The notes: generated from the letters alone by a model not told the origin. A stretch of 64,000 nt of DNA from Schaalia sp. Marseille-Q2122 (GCF_903645355.1 NZ_CAHJXR010000002.1:302854-366853); one strand, 5' to 3'. Shown: positions 43,840 to 53,564, counted from the first letter of the stretch. Made by a program: numbers and translations.

Positions 43840-46623
43840 ATGAGCTTTGATAAGAAGGCTGCCCGCGAATTCGTTGAGCGTTGGCAGGGACGAGGCTACG
43901 AGAAGGGCGAGACTCAGCAGTTTTGGCTTCAGCTACTACGCGTGATTGGGTACGCACATATCGATGAAGTTCTCTTTGAGCATCACCTGCCAAGTGGAGG
44001 GTTCGTTGATGTCTGGATTCGGGAGGCTGATGTTCTCATTGAGCAGAAGTCAATCCAGGTCGACATGGACAAAGGAGAACTACGCCAAGGAAAGATTAAG
44101 ACTGCACTTGAGCAGGCTCTTGACTACGTTGAGGAGCTTCCTCGTCCTGAACAGCCACGCTATGTCGTGACCTGTAACTTCGGCACGTTCCGCGTGTATG
44201 ACAGGGATAACTATGCCAAAAGTACGTTAGCGGACCATGCTTTTGAATTCACGCTAGAGGAGCTTGCTGATCACCCCGAATACCTCGCGTTTATCGTTGA
44301 TCCTGCAAATAGCCGTTTGGAAAAGGAAAAACGTGCCTCTATCCAAGCCGGTGAGCTGATCGGACGACTCTATGACAAGATGCGCTCGGGTTACCTCGAT
44401 CCGGATTCGGACACATCGATGCATTCGCTCAATGTTTTGTGTGTGCGGCTTGTTTTCTGCCTGTATTGCGAGGACGCGGGGCTGTTCCCTAAGGATGCTT
44501 TCTATCGCTATCTTCGGGCGGTTCCATCGGATAACATCCGCTTGGCATTGAAGCGGTTGTTCCGCGCTCTTGATACGCCGGTCAAGGATCGAGATCCCTA
44601 CGACACGTCCGTGAGGGACTTCCCTTATGTGAACGGGGGATTGTTCCGTGAGGAAGCTGAGATCCCTAACTTCAGCGATGAAATGAAGGAGTTTCTTCTT
44701 CGAGAAGTCTCTGCTTTGGTCGACTGGTCGCAGATCAGCCCCACTATCTTTGGCGGCATCTTCGAGAGCACACTCAACCCACAGACTCGGCGCTCTGGTG
44801 GAATGCACTACAGCAGTCCTGAGAACATCCACAAGGTCATCGATTCTCTCTTCTTGGACGAATTGAAGGAAGAATTCGCTCAGATCTGCAGTGAGGTTGA
44901 CCAGACTCCGAGGAAGCGTAAGAACAGACTGTCGAGGTTCCACCAGAAGCTTTGCCACCTGACCTTTTTAGATCCTGCTTGTGGCAGCGGTAACTTCCTG
45001 ACAGAGACGTATATATGCCTGCGTAAACTTGAGGACGCGGTGCTCAATGAGCTGCGCGGTGGTCAGACTGAGCTGGGCTTCTCAAGCGATGAGGAGAACT
45101 CTGAGCGTGTGAGCCTGTCTCAGTTCTACGGTATCGAGATCAATGACTTTGCGGTCACGGTAGCTGAAACTGCACTCTGGATCTCGAGGTTGAAGGCAAA
45201 CGGCGAAACTTCGATGTTCTACGATCTTGGCGGCGATGACTTCCCTCTACATGAGCGCGCAAACATCGTTCAGGCCAATGCGTTGAGGATCGATTGGAAT
45301 GATGTCCTTCCCGCAGAGGGCTGTTCTTTCATCATGGGGAATCCGCCTTTTATCGGTCAGTACCTGAAAACGAAGGAACAGGTTGAGGATACGAAACGAG
45401 TGTGGGGAGACCTCTACGACGGCTATCTGGACTACGTCACCTGCTGGTATAAAAAGGCGTCAGATTACTTCGAGGACGTGCGAGGAGGTCGCTTCGCCTT
45501 CGTTTCGACGAACTCGATTGCGCAAGGCCAGCCTGTGGCGGCACTCTTCAAACCGCTATTCGAGGCCGGTTGGCGCATCCGCTTTGCGCATCAGACTTTC
45601 CCCTGGTCATCGGAGGCAGCAGATAAGGCTGCAGTGCATTGTGTGATTATCGGCTTTGATAAGCGCGAAGTGCGACCTGCTCAGCTTTTTAGCTATCCAG
45701 ACTTTGGCGGTAGACCAGTTGGCACCGAGGTCACGAACATCAATGGTTACCTTCTCAACGGACCAAGCGTTTTCGTCGATAGGAAGAATAAACCGATCAG
45801 CCTAGAAATCGTGCCTGTGCATAGAGGGTCTCAGCCAACTGATGGCGGGCATCTGATTGTCGAAAGTGACGAATACGAAGAGGTAGTTGCTGACGCTATC
45901 GCTGCGAAGTATGTGCGCCCTTTCCGGATGGGCAAAGAGTTGGTACAAGGGCTCGATCGTTGGTGTCTATGGATGGCTGTTGAGGATTTTGATCCAGCAG
46001 ATCTTCAAAGAAGTCCAGTACTTAACGAACGCATTACGGCAGTTAGGGAGATGCGCCTTGCCTCTAAGAAAGAACCGACCAGACGCTCTGCCGAAACTTC
46101 GTATCTCTTCCAAGAAGACCATCAACCAAAAGTGCCCTATGTCGCCATTCCTGCAGTGGTCTCGGCGAACCGCAACTATTACACGGCAGCATGGTGTGGA
46201 GAAGAGATCATTGCAGGAAATAAGCTGTATACCGTTGTGGATCCTGACGGCTTCGTTTTTTCGATTGTCAGCTCATCATTGTTCATCACTTGGCAGAAGG
46301 CTGTGGGAGGCCGCTTAAAGTCTGATCTAAATTTCTCCAACACGATCGTGTGGAACAATCTGCCGTTGCCTCCGGTTGATGCTGAGCTCCGTCAGCAGAT
46401 TATTGAAGCTGGCAAGGGCGTGCTCGCTGCGCGCGAGCTGTATCCCGAGCGTTCGTTGGCTGAACACTATCGGCCTGACAATATGGATCAGGCACTACTT
46501 GCAGCACATGACGCCCTCGATATTCTTGTCGACCGCGCTTTTGGCGCAACTGAGCCGTGCGCCAACAATGACGAACGCCTGGCAATCCTCTTCCAGCGAT
46601 ATATCGAGATGACGGGGGAGTGA
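43840..46623 (+). CDS. MmeI-like single-chain restriction-modification enzyme (type IIL/IIG)
   Basis: This 927-residue enzyme should methylate and cut DNA with one polypeptide. The N-terminal domain has a PD-(D/E)xK-type site, D57-x10-E68-Q-K70 (in FVDVWIREADVLIEQK), as in MmeI. A helical spacer follows. The adenine methyltransferase domain has motif I DPACGSGNF (D378 onward) and motif IV NPPF at residue 501. The region from about residue 620 is target recognition plus a C-terminal helical domain. Both active sites look intact, so it may be an active restriction system. The next gene begins 3 nt after the stop. Codon use is less GC-biased than in the flanking core genes. Confidence 0.88.
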   Translation: MSFDKKAAREFVERWQGRGYEKGETQQFWLQLLRVIGYAHIDEVLFEHHLPSGGFVDVWIREADVLIEQKSIQVDMDKGELRQGKIKTALEQALDYVEELPRPEQPRYVVTCNFGTFRVYDRDNYAKSTLADHAFEFTLEELADHPEYLAFIVDPANSRLEKEKRASIQAGELIGRLYDKMRSGYLDPDSDTSMHSLNVLCVRLVFCLYCEDAGLFPKDAFYRYLRAVPSDNIRLALKRLFRALDTPVKDRDPYDTSVRDFPYVNGGLFREEAEIPNFSDEMKEFLLREVSALVDWSQISPTIFGGIFESTLNPQTRRSGGMHYSSPENIHKVIDSLFLDELKEEFAQICSEVDQTPRKRKNRLSRFHQKLCHLTFLDPACGSGNFLTETYICLRKLEDAVLNELRGGQTELGFSSDEENSERVSLSQFYGIEINDFAVTVAETALWISRLKANGETSMFYDLGGDDFPLHERANIVQANALRIDWNDVLPAEGCSFIMGNPPFIGQYLKTKEQVEDTKRVWGDLYDGYLDYVTCWYKKASDYFEDVRGGRFAFVSTNSIAQGQPVAALFKPLFEAGWRIRFAHQTFPWSSEAADKAAVHCVIIGFDKREVRPAQLFSYPDFGGRPVGTEVTNINGYLLNGPSVFVDRKNKPISLEIVPVHRGSQPTDGGHLIVESDEYEEVVADAIAAKYVRPFRMGKELVQGLDRWCLWMAVEDFDPADLQRSPVLNERITAVREMRLASKKEPTRRSAETSYLFQEDHQPKVPYVAIPAVVSANRNYYTAAWCGEEIIAGNKLYTVVDPDGFVFSIVSSSLFITWQKAVGGRLKSDLNFSNTIVWNNLPLPPVDAELRQQIIEAGKGVLAARELYPERSLAEHYRPDNMDQALLAAHDALDILVDRAFGATEPCANNDERLAILFQRYIEMTGE

Positions 46624-46626
46624 GGC

Positions 46627-47739
46627 GTGTTTACTCCTCGGTACTCTATCGACAGTGATTTGGTAAATCTCTCAGCGCGCCTCGAACCGATCATTGATGC
46701 CCATCTTCGCCTCCACCTTGGTTCCCTGTCATGGACGCGGATTCTGATTGAACTAGATCGCTCTCATGGCAAGGTCCCTCGGGAATACGCGAGATCTGAT
46801 CTGCAGGCTCAGCTCAAGGTGTTAACGGAGCGCTTGGGCCAACTGGGTTTCCCTTTTGATGATCACACGCGTGTTGTCAGCACTTTAGGCAATGAGCTGC
46901 GCATTATGCGAAACCGCTGGGTTCATCATGATGAGCTCTCGGTCCTTGACGCATGGCACACGCATGACTTCTGCGCGCGCTTGCTTAAGCATTTCGGTGA
47001 CCAAGATGGGTCTGACCGCGCTTGTGCACTTCGGGATGAAGCTCTGGCGGCCTTGGCTGCGGAGAACAGCATCGCCACCCATGCCTCGGAATCTAGCTGT
47101 CTCGGAGCCACCGGCGGTGGTGATCATACGACAGATGATGCACCGGGCGGAGAACCAGCGGAAGAGTTTGTTGCGCCCGATGGCGTCGTGCTCTCACGCG
47201 ACGACACCCAAGACACACCCACTATTGGAGCTGGCCGACACACTTTTGAGCCGTGGCAGCTTGTGGTGGTGGGGGAGGTGTCTGTGCTCGACGATCTGCC
47301 GAAGAAGGTCGCGAAGGAGCAGGTGCGCGCGGTTGCTGCGGAGATTGCCGAGTTTGAGGGCCCTGTTCATATTGGGCGTTTGTGTCGGCTGACGGCTGCT
47401 TCTTTTGGCTTGAGCCGTTTGTTTCCTGCGCGTCAAAAGAAGCTCGAGCGTCAGGTGCGCCAGTATGGACTGTTTGTGGATGCGCAGGGTTTTGTGTGGC
47501 CGAGCGATATTGATCCGGAGTCCTGGAGGGAGTTCCGCCCGAACGATTCCAACGCTGGCCGTGCCTTCACTGACATTAGCCCCGTCGAGATCCGCAACAC
47601 CAAGCGCTTCCTTGAAGCCGCAGACCCGTCCCTCTCCGGCACCGCCCTCGACGCCGCCATCCTCCAAACCTTCGGCCGCAAACGCCGAACCAAGACCGTC
47701 ACCAGCCACCTTGATTTGGCTTGCCATGTAACGCATTGA
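46627..47739 (+). CDS. Swt1-type HEPN domain fused to a DUF3320-like domain
   Basis: The N-terminal 130 residues look like a Swt1-type HEPN domain (DLQAQLKVLTERLGQLGFPF, then LGNELRIMRNRWVHH). The RNase motif R-x4-H is present as R95-NRWV-H100. After an acidic linker (about 140-205) comes a DUF3320-like domain (EGPVHIGRLCRLTAASFG, REFRPNDS, DISPVEIRNTKRFLE), which usually forms the C-terminus of very large DUF4011 helicase proteins. Here it stands without a helicase. GTG 46627 lies 3 nt after the RM stop, so the two genes are coupled. Roles as an RNase toxin or RM accessory are inference. The last 10 residues depart from the usual family ending. Confidence 0.72.
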   Translation: MFTPRYSIDSDLVNLSARLEPIIDAHLRLHLGSLSWTRILIELDRSHGKVPREYARSDLQAQLKVLTERLGQLGFPFDDHTRVVSTLGNELRIMRNRWVHHDELSVLDAWHTHDFCARLLKHFGDQDGSDRACALRDEALAALAAENSIATHASESSCLGATGGGDHTTDDAPGGEPAEEFVAPDGVVLSRDDTQDTPTIGAGRHTFEPWQLVVVGEVSVLDDLPKKVAKEQVRAVAAEIAEFEGPVHIGRLCRLTAASFGLSRLFPARQKKLERQVRQYGLFVDAQGFVWPSDIDPESWREFRPNDSNAGRAFTDISPVEIRNTKRFLEAADPSLSGTALDAAILQTFGRKRRTKTVTSHLDLACHVTH

Positions 47740-47801
47740 TACTTATTCATCCCCTTCATCCCAACTAACCTACCGTGTGCGACTAAAAGGAAGTGAATGT
47801 C

Positions 47802-49724
47802 ATGACAATTGGCTACCGATCGATTCTCGAGATCGCCTCCAACGAAAGTGCATTCGACATCTCGTCACAGCAGTTTAGATCTTGGCTGAAACTACTTGCA
47901 GGCCGTTCAAAACACCCGGTTAATCGTTATGACTGGGAGGGTACCGGGCGTTTCAGCGTGGGAAACGGTGCGATCCTGACCGTCATCGAAGACCGAGGTT
48001 CTGATATAGAACGTCTCCTGCTCGAACTCGAACACTACGACGCTCACCAGACACGTTGGGTAACACGTTTGGTCTCCTACTCGGGATTGTCTACGAAGCA
48101 TTCCCGTCAGATGATTCTTCTTGAATGCGAAGGGCGGTCTAAAAATGGGGCGATAATACAACCTGGCCCGCCTGGCATCGTTCGAAATATGCTTCAGTCT
48201 GTCAATGTGGTTGCTGGTAATGTGCCAATATCGGATCGTTGGCAGATTGTCAAAGACGAAAACAGTGATGATCTCTATTCCTACATTACGAGCGCTGACA
48301 GACACATTCCTCTCATTGTCGCTGCTCCCGTTCCGGACGTTCCGCTACTGACTTGGGTCGATGCTCTCAAATCTCTAACCACTCAGATTTATGGTTGTGC
48401 AGCGTTCTTCGTTCTTAATGAGGAGTCCCATTGCTACCTAAACAAGCAACTAGGCGCCGCACATGAGATTCCATTGGGTGCTGTTCGCACTTTTGTTCCC
48501 AAAGTGCATTTAGATGATCCTGCTGATGGTTGGCGACATCGGATTCTTACTGCAAAAACTCTTGCACGTCACCTGAATACGGATCGGATGCGATTCTCCG
48601 GCAGGCTTGCTGAAACAATTTCAGTGATTCCGCGGAGATATCTACTCGACAGGAGTATTCCAAGTGAGCTTACGAGGTCTATTCGTCTATTGGAAAAGAG
48701 GAAGATAGAACTAGACCTCATAGACACTCCTTTCAACGACATTGCGCCTGACAAGACCAGCGGATTTTTCACTTCAATCCAAGTTGACGACTCCGCTACA
48801 CAATCGCATGCTATTCCTCAATCATCAGCGGACGATGAGGCTATTGAAAGTGTTGCAGGCTTCTCGTTTGAGGATGCGTGGGCACTTGTTGCCTCTACTC
48901 TTAAACTCAGCGGGCATGATTTCAGTTCATTCGAAGATGTAGTAAAGGAATTGGATTCACATAAATCCCGCGTGGGCCACTATAAAGAGGATATAAATCG
49001 CGCGAATGAAGAAAAGTATGAATTGCAGGATCAGCTAATCGTCCTCCAGAAAGAGTTGGAGGAGGAGCGTTTTGAGCATGCTTTGACTGATGAAGAGCGG
49101 CGAAAAGAGGAGAAGAAGAGACGATCTCTTGAGCGATGGAAATCCTCTAGAAAGGATAGATATGAATATGTTGAAGATCCCCCTTCTCTCTATGACGCCA
49201 CCCCCTCTAGCGTTGTTGAGATCGTTGAGCGTTTAGCCTACGATGAGTCCGGAATTTATGATGAAATCACGAAGTACGTAGAGGTCTGCGATCCTGAAAG
49301 AGCGGTCGATGACGCAGATGTTCTCGATCAATCAGACGGGGATCTAATGATTGCAGCGCGGCTTTGGGAGTCCATCATGGTCCTCCGGGATTATATGAAG
49401 GAGTGTGTCGAGAGCGGATTTAGGGGAGGTATGCATGCCTATCTTTCTAGCTCCGAGGTGTCGGGAAAGAAATGTCCAGTTTCTCGACATAGCGAGAATG
49501 AAAGCGATACAGTCCAAACAAATACAGCAATGAGAAAGATGCGCGAGTTTAGAGTTCCTTTTTCGCTCGATCCGAGTGGGAAGATGGTCATGTTCGCACA
49601 TTTTAAGCCCGTCACTCGAGACACAAAAGCACCTCGACTGTACTACTATGCCGATCCTCTAGGTACCCAAAAGGCGTATATTGGATACATTGGGAAGCAC
49701 CTCAAAAACACAAAAACAAACTGA
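47802..49724 (+). CDS. Unrecognised 640-residue coiled-coil protein in the defence island
   Basis: I do not recognise the family as a named one. The N-terminal 330 residues are mixed alpha/beta without a motif I can name. A Ser/Gln/Asp-rich linker follows, then a strongly charged coiled coil at about 378-455 (repeated E/K/R heptads), and a C-terminal block of about 60 residues (REFRVPFSLDPSG, then RLYYYAD and GYIGKHL). That ending seems familiar from uncharacterised actinobacterial proteins. The gene is clearly more A+T-rich than its neighbours, with AGA, ATA and TTA-type codons, suggesting transfer. ATG 47802 is placed 8 nt after AAGGAAG; GTG 47793 is too close. Confidence 0.7.
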   Translation: MTIGYRSILEIASNESAFDISSQQFRSWLKLLAGRSKHPVNRYDWEGTGRFSVGNGAILTVIEDRGSDIERLLLELEHYDAHQTRWVTRLVSYSGLSTKHSRQMILLECEGRSKNGAIIQPGPPGIVRNMLQSVNVVAGNVPISDRWQIVKDENSDDLYSYITSADRHIPLIVAAPVPDVPLLTWVDALKSLTTQIYGCAAFFVLNEESHCYLNKQLGAAHEIPLGAVRTFVPKVHLDDPADGWRHRILTAKTLARHLNTDRMRFSGRLAETISVIPRRYLLDRSIPSELTRSIRLLEKRKIELDLIDTPFNDIAPDKTSGFFTSIQVDDSATQSHAIPQSSADDEAIESVAGFSFEDAWALVASTLKLSGHDFSSFEDVVKELDSHKSRVGHYKEDINRANEEKYELQDQLIVLQKELEEERFEHALTDEERRKEEKKRRSLERWKSSRKDRYEYVEDPPSLYDATPSSVVEIVERLAYDESGIYDEITKYVEVCDPERAVDDADVLDQSDGDLMIAARLWESIMVLRDYMKECVESGFRGGMHAYLSSSEVSGKKCPVSRHSENESDTVQTNTAMRKMREFRVPFSLDPSGKMVMFAHFKPVTRDTKAPRLYYYADPLGTQKAYIGYIGKHLKNTKTN

Positions 49725-49779
49725 CATCGGTTCAGTCGTGAGGACTTCTCCAATAGAGACTGGACCATGTTAGATATCT

Positions 49780-50872
49780 GGCTCTTCCCAAATGGGGTGA
49801 GGTTGTCCGCAAGTTGTGGACACGTATGGCGTCAGAATATGGACCTGGCGGCCCAGCCCAGGGCGCGCCTATCGAGACGCGCCCTGGGCTGGGCGTTGGA
49901 AGCAGTGGTGTGTCAACACCTAAGCATGGCCCGCATCGCTCAGGGCCTGGCAGTAGCTTGGGACACCGCCAACGATGCTGTGTTGGCCCAAGGCGTGCAC
50001 CTCTTGATCAACGACCCCGCCCGGCTTGAAGGAGTCAAAGTTATCGGCGTGGAGGAGCACCTCTGGCGCCATACTCGTGTAGGTGACAAGTAGGTAACCG
50101 TGGTCATCGACCTTTACCCCCCCATCAGGGATGGCACCGGCCCGGCCAGGCTGCCAGGCATGGTTCAGGGCCGCTCCAAGCAGGCCTTCAAGAGGCTGGC
50201 TGGCCCAGCGGCCCCAGGCATGGCCAGATGGCGTGGAGGTGGTCGCGATGGACGGATTTAGCGGGTTTATAGAGCGCCGCCACAGAGGAAATGCCCCAGG
50301 CCAGACCTGTGTGAGATCCCTCCGTCGTCGTCAGGCTTGCCGGTCAAGCCCTCGATGAGTCTCACCGGCGTGTTCAGCAAGAACTGCACGACCGTCGGGG
50401 GCGGGCTGATGATCCCCTCTACAAAGCCCGCCGTACCCTGCACACCGGTATCGACCTGCTCACCCCTGGCCAACACAAACGTCTAGAGGTGCTCTTCGCC
50501 AACGGTGACCACACTCAAGTCGAGGTGACCTGGGGCGTGTACCAGAAGATGGTGGCCGCCTACCGCCAGCCCGACAGAGGCAAAGGCAAAAGACTCATAC
50601 GAAAGCTGATCATCGCAATCTCTTGCGGCGTACCTGCCACCTTGAGTGAGGTCATCACCCTGGGGCGCACACTGAAGAAACGAGCCGGTGACATCCTGGC
50701 CTATTTCGACTGCCCCAGGACTAGCAACGGCCCCACCGAAGTACTCAACGGACCACTCGAACACTTACGCGGCACAGCACCGGGCTTTCGCAACCTCACC
50801 AACTACACCACCCGCAGCCTGCACGAAGCAGGCGGGCTCAAACCCCAACTACACCCTTAAATGGGAAGAGCC
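49780..50872 (+). mobile_element. Decayed ISL3-family insertion sequence
   Basis: Terminal inverted repeats share GGCTCTTCCCA exactly (left 49780-49790; right, inverted, 50862-50872) with partial similarity inwards. The internal transposase is ISL3-like but broken. The eight bases on each side do not match, so no target duplication survives. It sits between the coiled-coil gene and the AAA ATPase gene. Confidence 0.85.
49820..50860 (+). pseudogene. ISL3-family transposase remnant
   Basis: Homologous pieces appear in successive frames. The first ends at a TAG at 50091 (piece with GVKVIGVEEHLWRHTRVGDK). Reading through that stop gives VTVVIDLYPP. VEVVAMDGFSGF is in another frame near 50240, and the C-terminal piece 50489-50860 has WGVYQKMVAAYR, TSNGPTEVLNG and GFRNLTNYTTRSL. 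At least one stop and several frameshifts interrupt it, so it cannot encode an active enzyme. Confidence 0.85.
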
Positions 50873-50905
50873 GGTAAAGCCATTGGCAAAATGCATCAAA
50901 AGGTG

Positions 50906-50911
50906 TACGTT
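50906..50911 (+). promoter_or_regulatory. -10 hexamer TACGTT for a leaderless ATPase gene
   Basis: TACGTT ends 7 nt before ATG 50919. It lies just outside the ISL3 right end, so the ATPase has its own promoter despite the insertion. Confidence 0.45.
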
Positions 50912-50918
50912 TTAAACT

Positions 50919-52289
50919 ATGAGTGTCACTAGTGTTTACGATGTGTTTGTTCCAGGCAAGCTTCCTAGCGTTACCTATAATCCTCGAGAGGATCAGCGTC
51001 TTGAGCAACGCGTTCAAGATTATCTTCATGAGACAGGTGCAATATTAACGATTGCTGGACCGACCAAGACCGGTAAGACTGTTCTTCTGCGCCGAGTAAT
51101 CAAGGAGCCAATCTGGATCGACGGTCAAGGAATTGATTCGGTCAATATTCTCTGGGAGCGCATTTCGTATGAGCTCGGAGCTTATCCGGGGCTTGAGGTC
51201 CAGACCGACGATACTGCATCCTTGTCAGGTGAAGTTTCTGTAAACACTGGAATACGTGCGTTATTTGATATCGGGACGAAGCTATCTTCCTCAACTGATA
51301 ATACGCAGACTTATCGTTACTCCACGCAGCGTCCATTTGAGGTGCTCGCGCCACAAATGCTTATCGAGGCAAAAAAAGCTTTGGTGATCGACGACTTTCA
51401 CTTCATCCCAAGAAAGGTTCAGCGCGAGATTGTGCGCGGACTCAAGCCGTCTGTACATAAGGGGTTACCTATAATTCTAGTATCGATATCGCATCGCGTT
51501 CGTGATGTACTTACAGCGGAGCCAGATATGACTGGACGGGTCAAGGCGCTTCAGATTGAATTTTGGTCTGAAGAGGATCTTGTTCAAATTGCACAAAAGG
51601 GCTTTTCTGCGCTCAACTGTGAAGACCGTGACGACTCTCTAGCCCTTAAACTCGCCGCAGAGTCCTATGGAAGCCCCCATCTGATGCAGACTTTCTGCCT
51701 TGAGCTTTGTAAAGAGAACAATGTCAGGTACGCGCAGGAAACAGCAACACCTCTCCGCGCCCCAAACGATTGGGCTAGGTTCTTCAGCGACTTGGTTGAT
51801 CTTTCTTCGGAAGACTGGTTTAATCGCCTTTGGAATGGGCCTGCTACGAGGGGAACTGATCGTACCCGATGGGCAATTAGAGATGCGGATGGCGTGAAGC
51901 TCGACTCGTACGGCCTTACCCTGTTGGCTATTGCCTCCATAGGGCCAAGGTTGGAAATATCCAATACGGAGATCCAAAAGGAGGTGGCACGCCTCGTTTC
52001 GGGAGATGGACCCGCGGGTCACCAGATAACGCGAACCCTTAAGTACATGTCCAATATAGCTGAAAAGCGTCTGAGTCTAGCTATGTCATATGAAACAGAA
52101 GCGGATGATAGTCTCAATTCCGATGATGCTGTAAATGACGAATTGAATCTTCAGCCGATTATCGAGTTCACTGATGATGACCCTCATTCAAATTTGCATA
52201 TTGCAGATCCTTTCTTTGCGTTCTATTTGAGGTGGGCGGCAAAGGGGAAATTACTTTCAAAAAATGCTAACGGTATGCGTCCAGCCTAA
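50919..52289 (+). CDS. Orphan AAA/STAND-like ATPase
   Basis: This 456-residue P-loop ATPase has Walker A G47-PTKTGKT54 and Walker B LVIDDF (about residues 155-160). It ends with LHIADPFFAFYLRW, a C-terminal signature common in prokaryotic AAA/STAND-type NTPases. An acidic stretch occurs around 395-415. No partner nuclease or effector is fused. The gene is A+T-rich relative to core genes and is bracketed by two decayed insertion sequences, consistent with an imported defence or stress gene. The function is unknown. Confidence 0.75.
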   Translation: MSVTSVYDVFVPGKLPSVTYNPREDQRLEQRVQDYLHETGAILTIAGPTKTGKTVLLRRVIKEPIWIDGQGIDSVNILWERISYELGAYPGLEVQTDDTASLSGEVSVNTGIRALFDIGTKLSSSTDNTQTYRYSTQRPFEVLAPQMLIEAKKALVIDDFHFIPRKVQREIVRGLKPSVHKGLPIILVSISHRVRDVLTAEPDMTGRVKALQIEFWSEEDLVQIAQKGFSALNCEDRDDSLALKLAAESYGSPHLMQTFCLELCKENNVRYAQETATPLRAPNDWARFFSDLVDLSSEDWFNRLWNGPATRGTDRTRWAIRDADGVKLDSYGLTLLAIASIGPRLEISNTEIQKEVARLVSGDGPAGHQITRTLKYMSNIAEKRLSLAMSYETEADDSLNSDDAVNDELNLQPIIEFTDDDPHSNLHIADPFFAFYLRWAAKGKLLSKNANGMRPA

Positions 52290-52368
52290 TGTAAGACGCT
52301 TGTAGTGTCCGCTGCTAGTCGGTACGAATTTCTGTTCGGCAACGGCTAAATTCTGTTGCCTATCGACC

Positions 52369-53564
52369 TGATCCCTGTTTTTAGGTCCGGGGGTTGTTAG
52401 AGTCATATTCGTGGTGCTGATGTGCGTTGGCACTGATGGAAGGACTGATTTTATATGGCTTCGGGGAAGCCTCATTCTGTGACGGCGATTGTGCGTTTGT
52501 TGGAACACGATGCCGAACTGACCCGCTCAAGGACTATCCACTGAGGAGGTCGCTGCCGACTTAGAGGTCTCGACTGCGACGTTGTACAACTGGCGTAAGC
52601 ACTTTGGGCAAATGACTAGTGACGAGGTTGCTGAGTATGTGCAGACGAAAGACGAAATCGCTCGACTCAAACGGATTTTGGCTGATCAAGTGTTAGAAAT
52701 CGACTCGCCGAAACTCATTGCGAAGGGAAAATTCTATGCCCGGACTCTCGCCACCGGGCTATCTATCATGTGATCGACACCCTGGGTTTTAGCGTGCGCC
52801 GCGCGTGCGCGATCCTTGGCATGTCCAGGACTGCATTTGCGCGCGATAGGGCCAAGGACACGCCCCGTGATCCTGATAAAGAACTTCGCGCCACGCTGCG
52901 GCGGTATCCGATTTGCGCATCCGTGTCACGGCTTCCGCCGAGCTCACGCTTACCTGGTTCATGATGTGGGAATGGAGATTAACCTCAAGAAGATCCAGCG
53001 CCTCTGGCGCGAGGAAGGCTTAACCCGTAAGACCCCACGTAAAGAAGTACGCCGTGGGATAACCACCACGCCCCAGGTGAAAGCCACGTGCCCGAATCAT
53101 GTGTGGAGTATTGATTTCCAATACGGTGTGACCAGGGATGGTCACGCAGTCAAGATAGTGCCCATGTTCGATGAATTCACCCGTGTATCCCTCATCGACA
53201 TGATCGAGCGCAGTGTCGACGCTGATGCTCTTGCCAAGGCGCTCAGCGCCCTTTTCGCCCTTCGTGGCACCCTCCGATAGTGGCCCAGAATTCATCTCCA
53301 AACGCCTGCAACGATAGTGCGGCACGCGTATTGGCGTGGCATGCTCCCTCCAGGTACGCCCTGGAACAACGGGTATCTCGAATCATTTAACAACTACCGC
53401 AGAAGGGAGCGCCTACGGCGCAACGACATTGCTAACCTCATACAAGCGCGGCAAACCACCAACACCTCCACTCATCACTGGGCTACCTCACCCCAACCGA
53501 GTACGCTGAACACTGGAAAACAACCCACACACTCTAACAACACCCGGCACTAAAAACGGGAACC
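52369..53564 (+). mobile_element. Decayed IS3-family insertion sequence
   Basis: Inverted repeats of about 30 bp flank the element. The left side contains GTTTTTAG, then GTTGTTAGAGT (52377-52403); the right side contains the complement, ACTCTAACAAC, then CTAAAAAC (53531-53557). The outer borders are approximate. Broken orfA and orfB remnants lie inside. Confidence 0.8.
52455..53553 (+). pseudogene. IS3-family transposase orfA/orfB remnants
   Basis: orfA pieces include a helix-turn-helix (VSTATLYNWRKHFG) and a leucine-zipper-like tail (DEIARLKRILADQVLE); a stop near 52540 separates it from its start. orfB pieces include NHVWSIDFQYGVTRDG with the first catalytic Asp, MFDEFTR with the second, and in another frame GTPWNNGYLESFN with the final Glu. 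Frameshifts and internal stops make it inactive. Confidence 0.82.

Noticed and set aside
49772..50880. 8-bp target-site duplication around the ISL3 remnant
   Set aside because: Left AGATATCT and right GGTAAAGC do not match.
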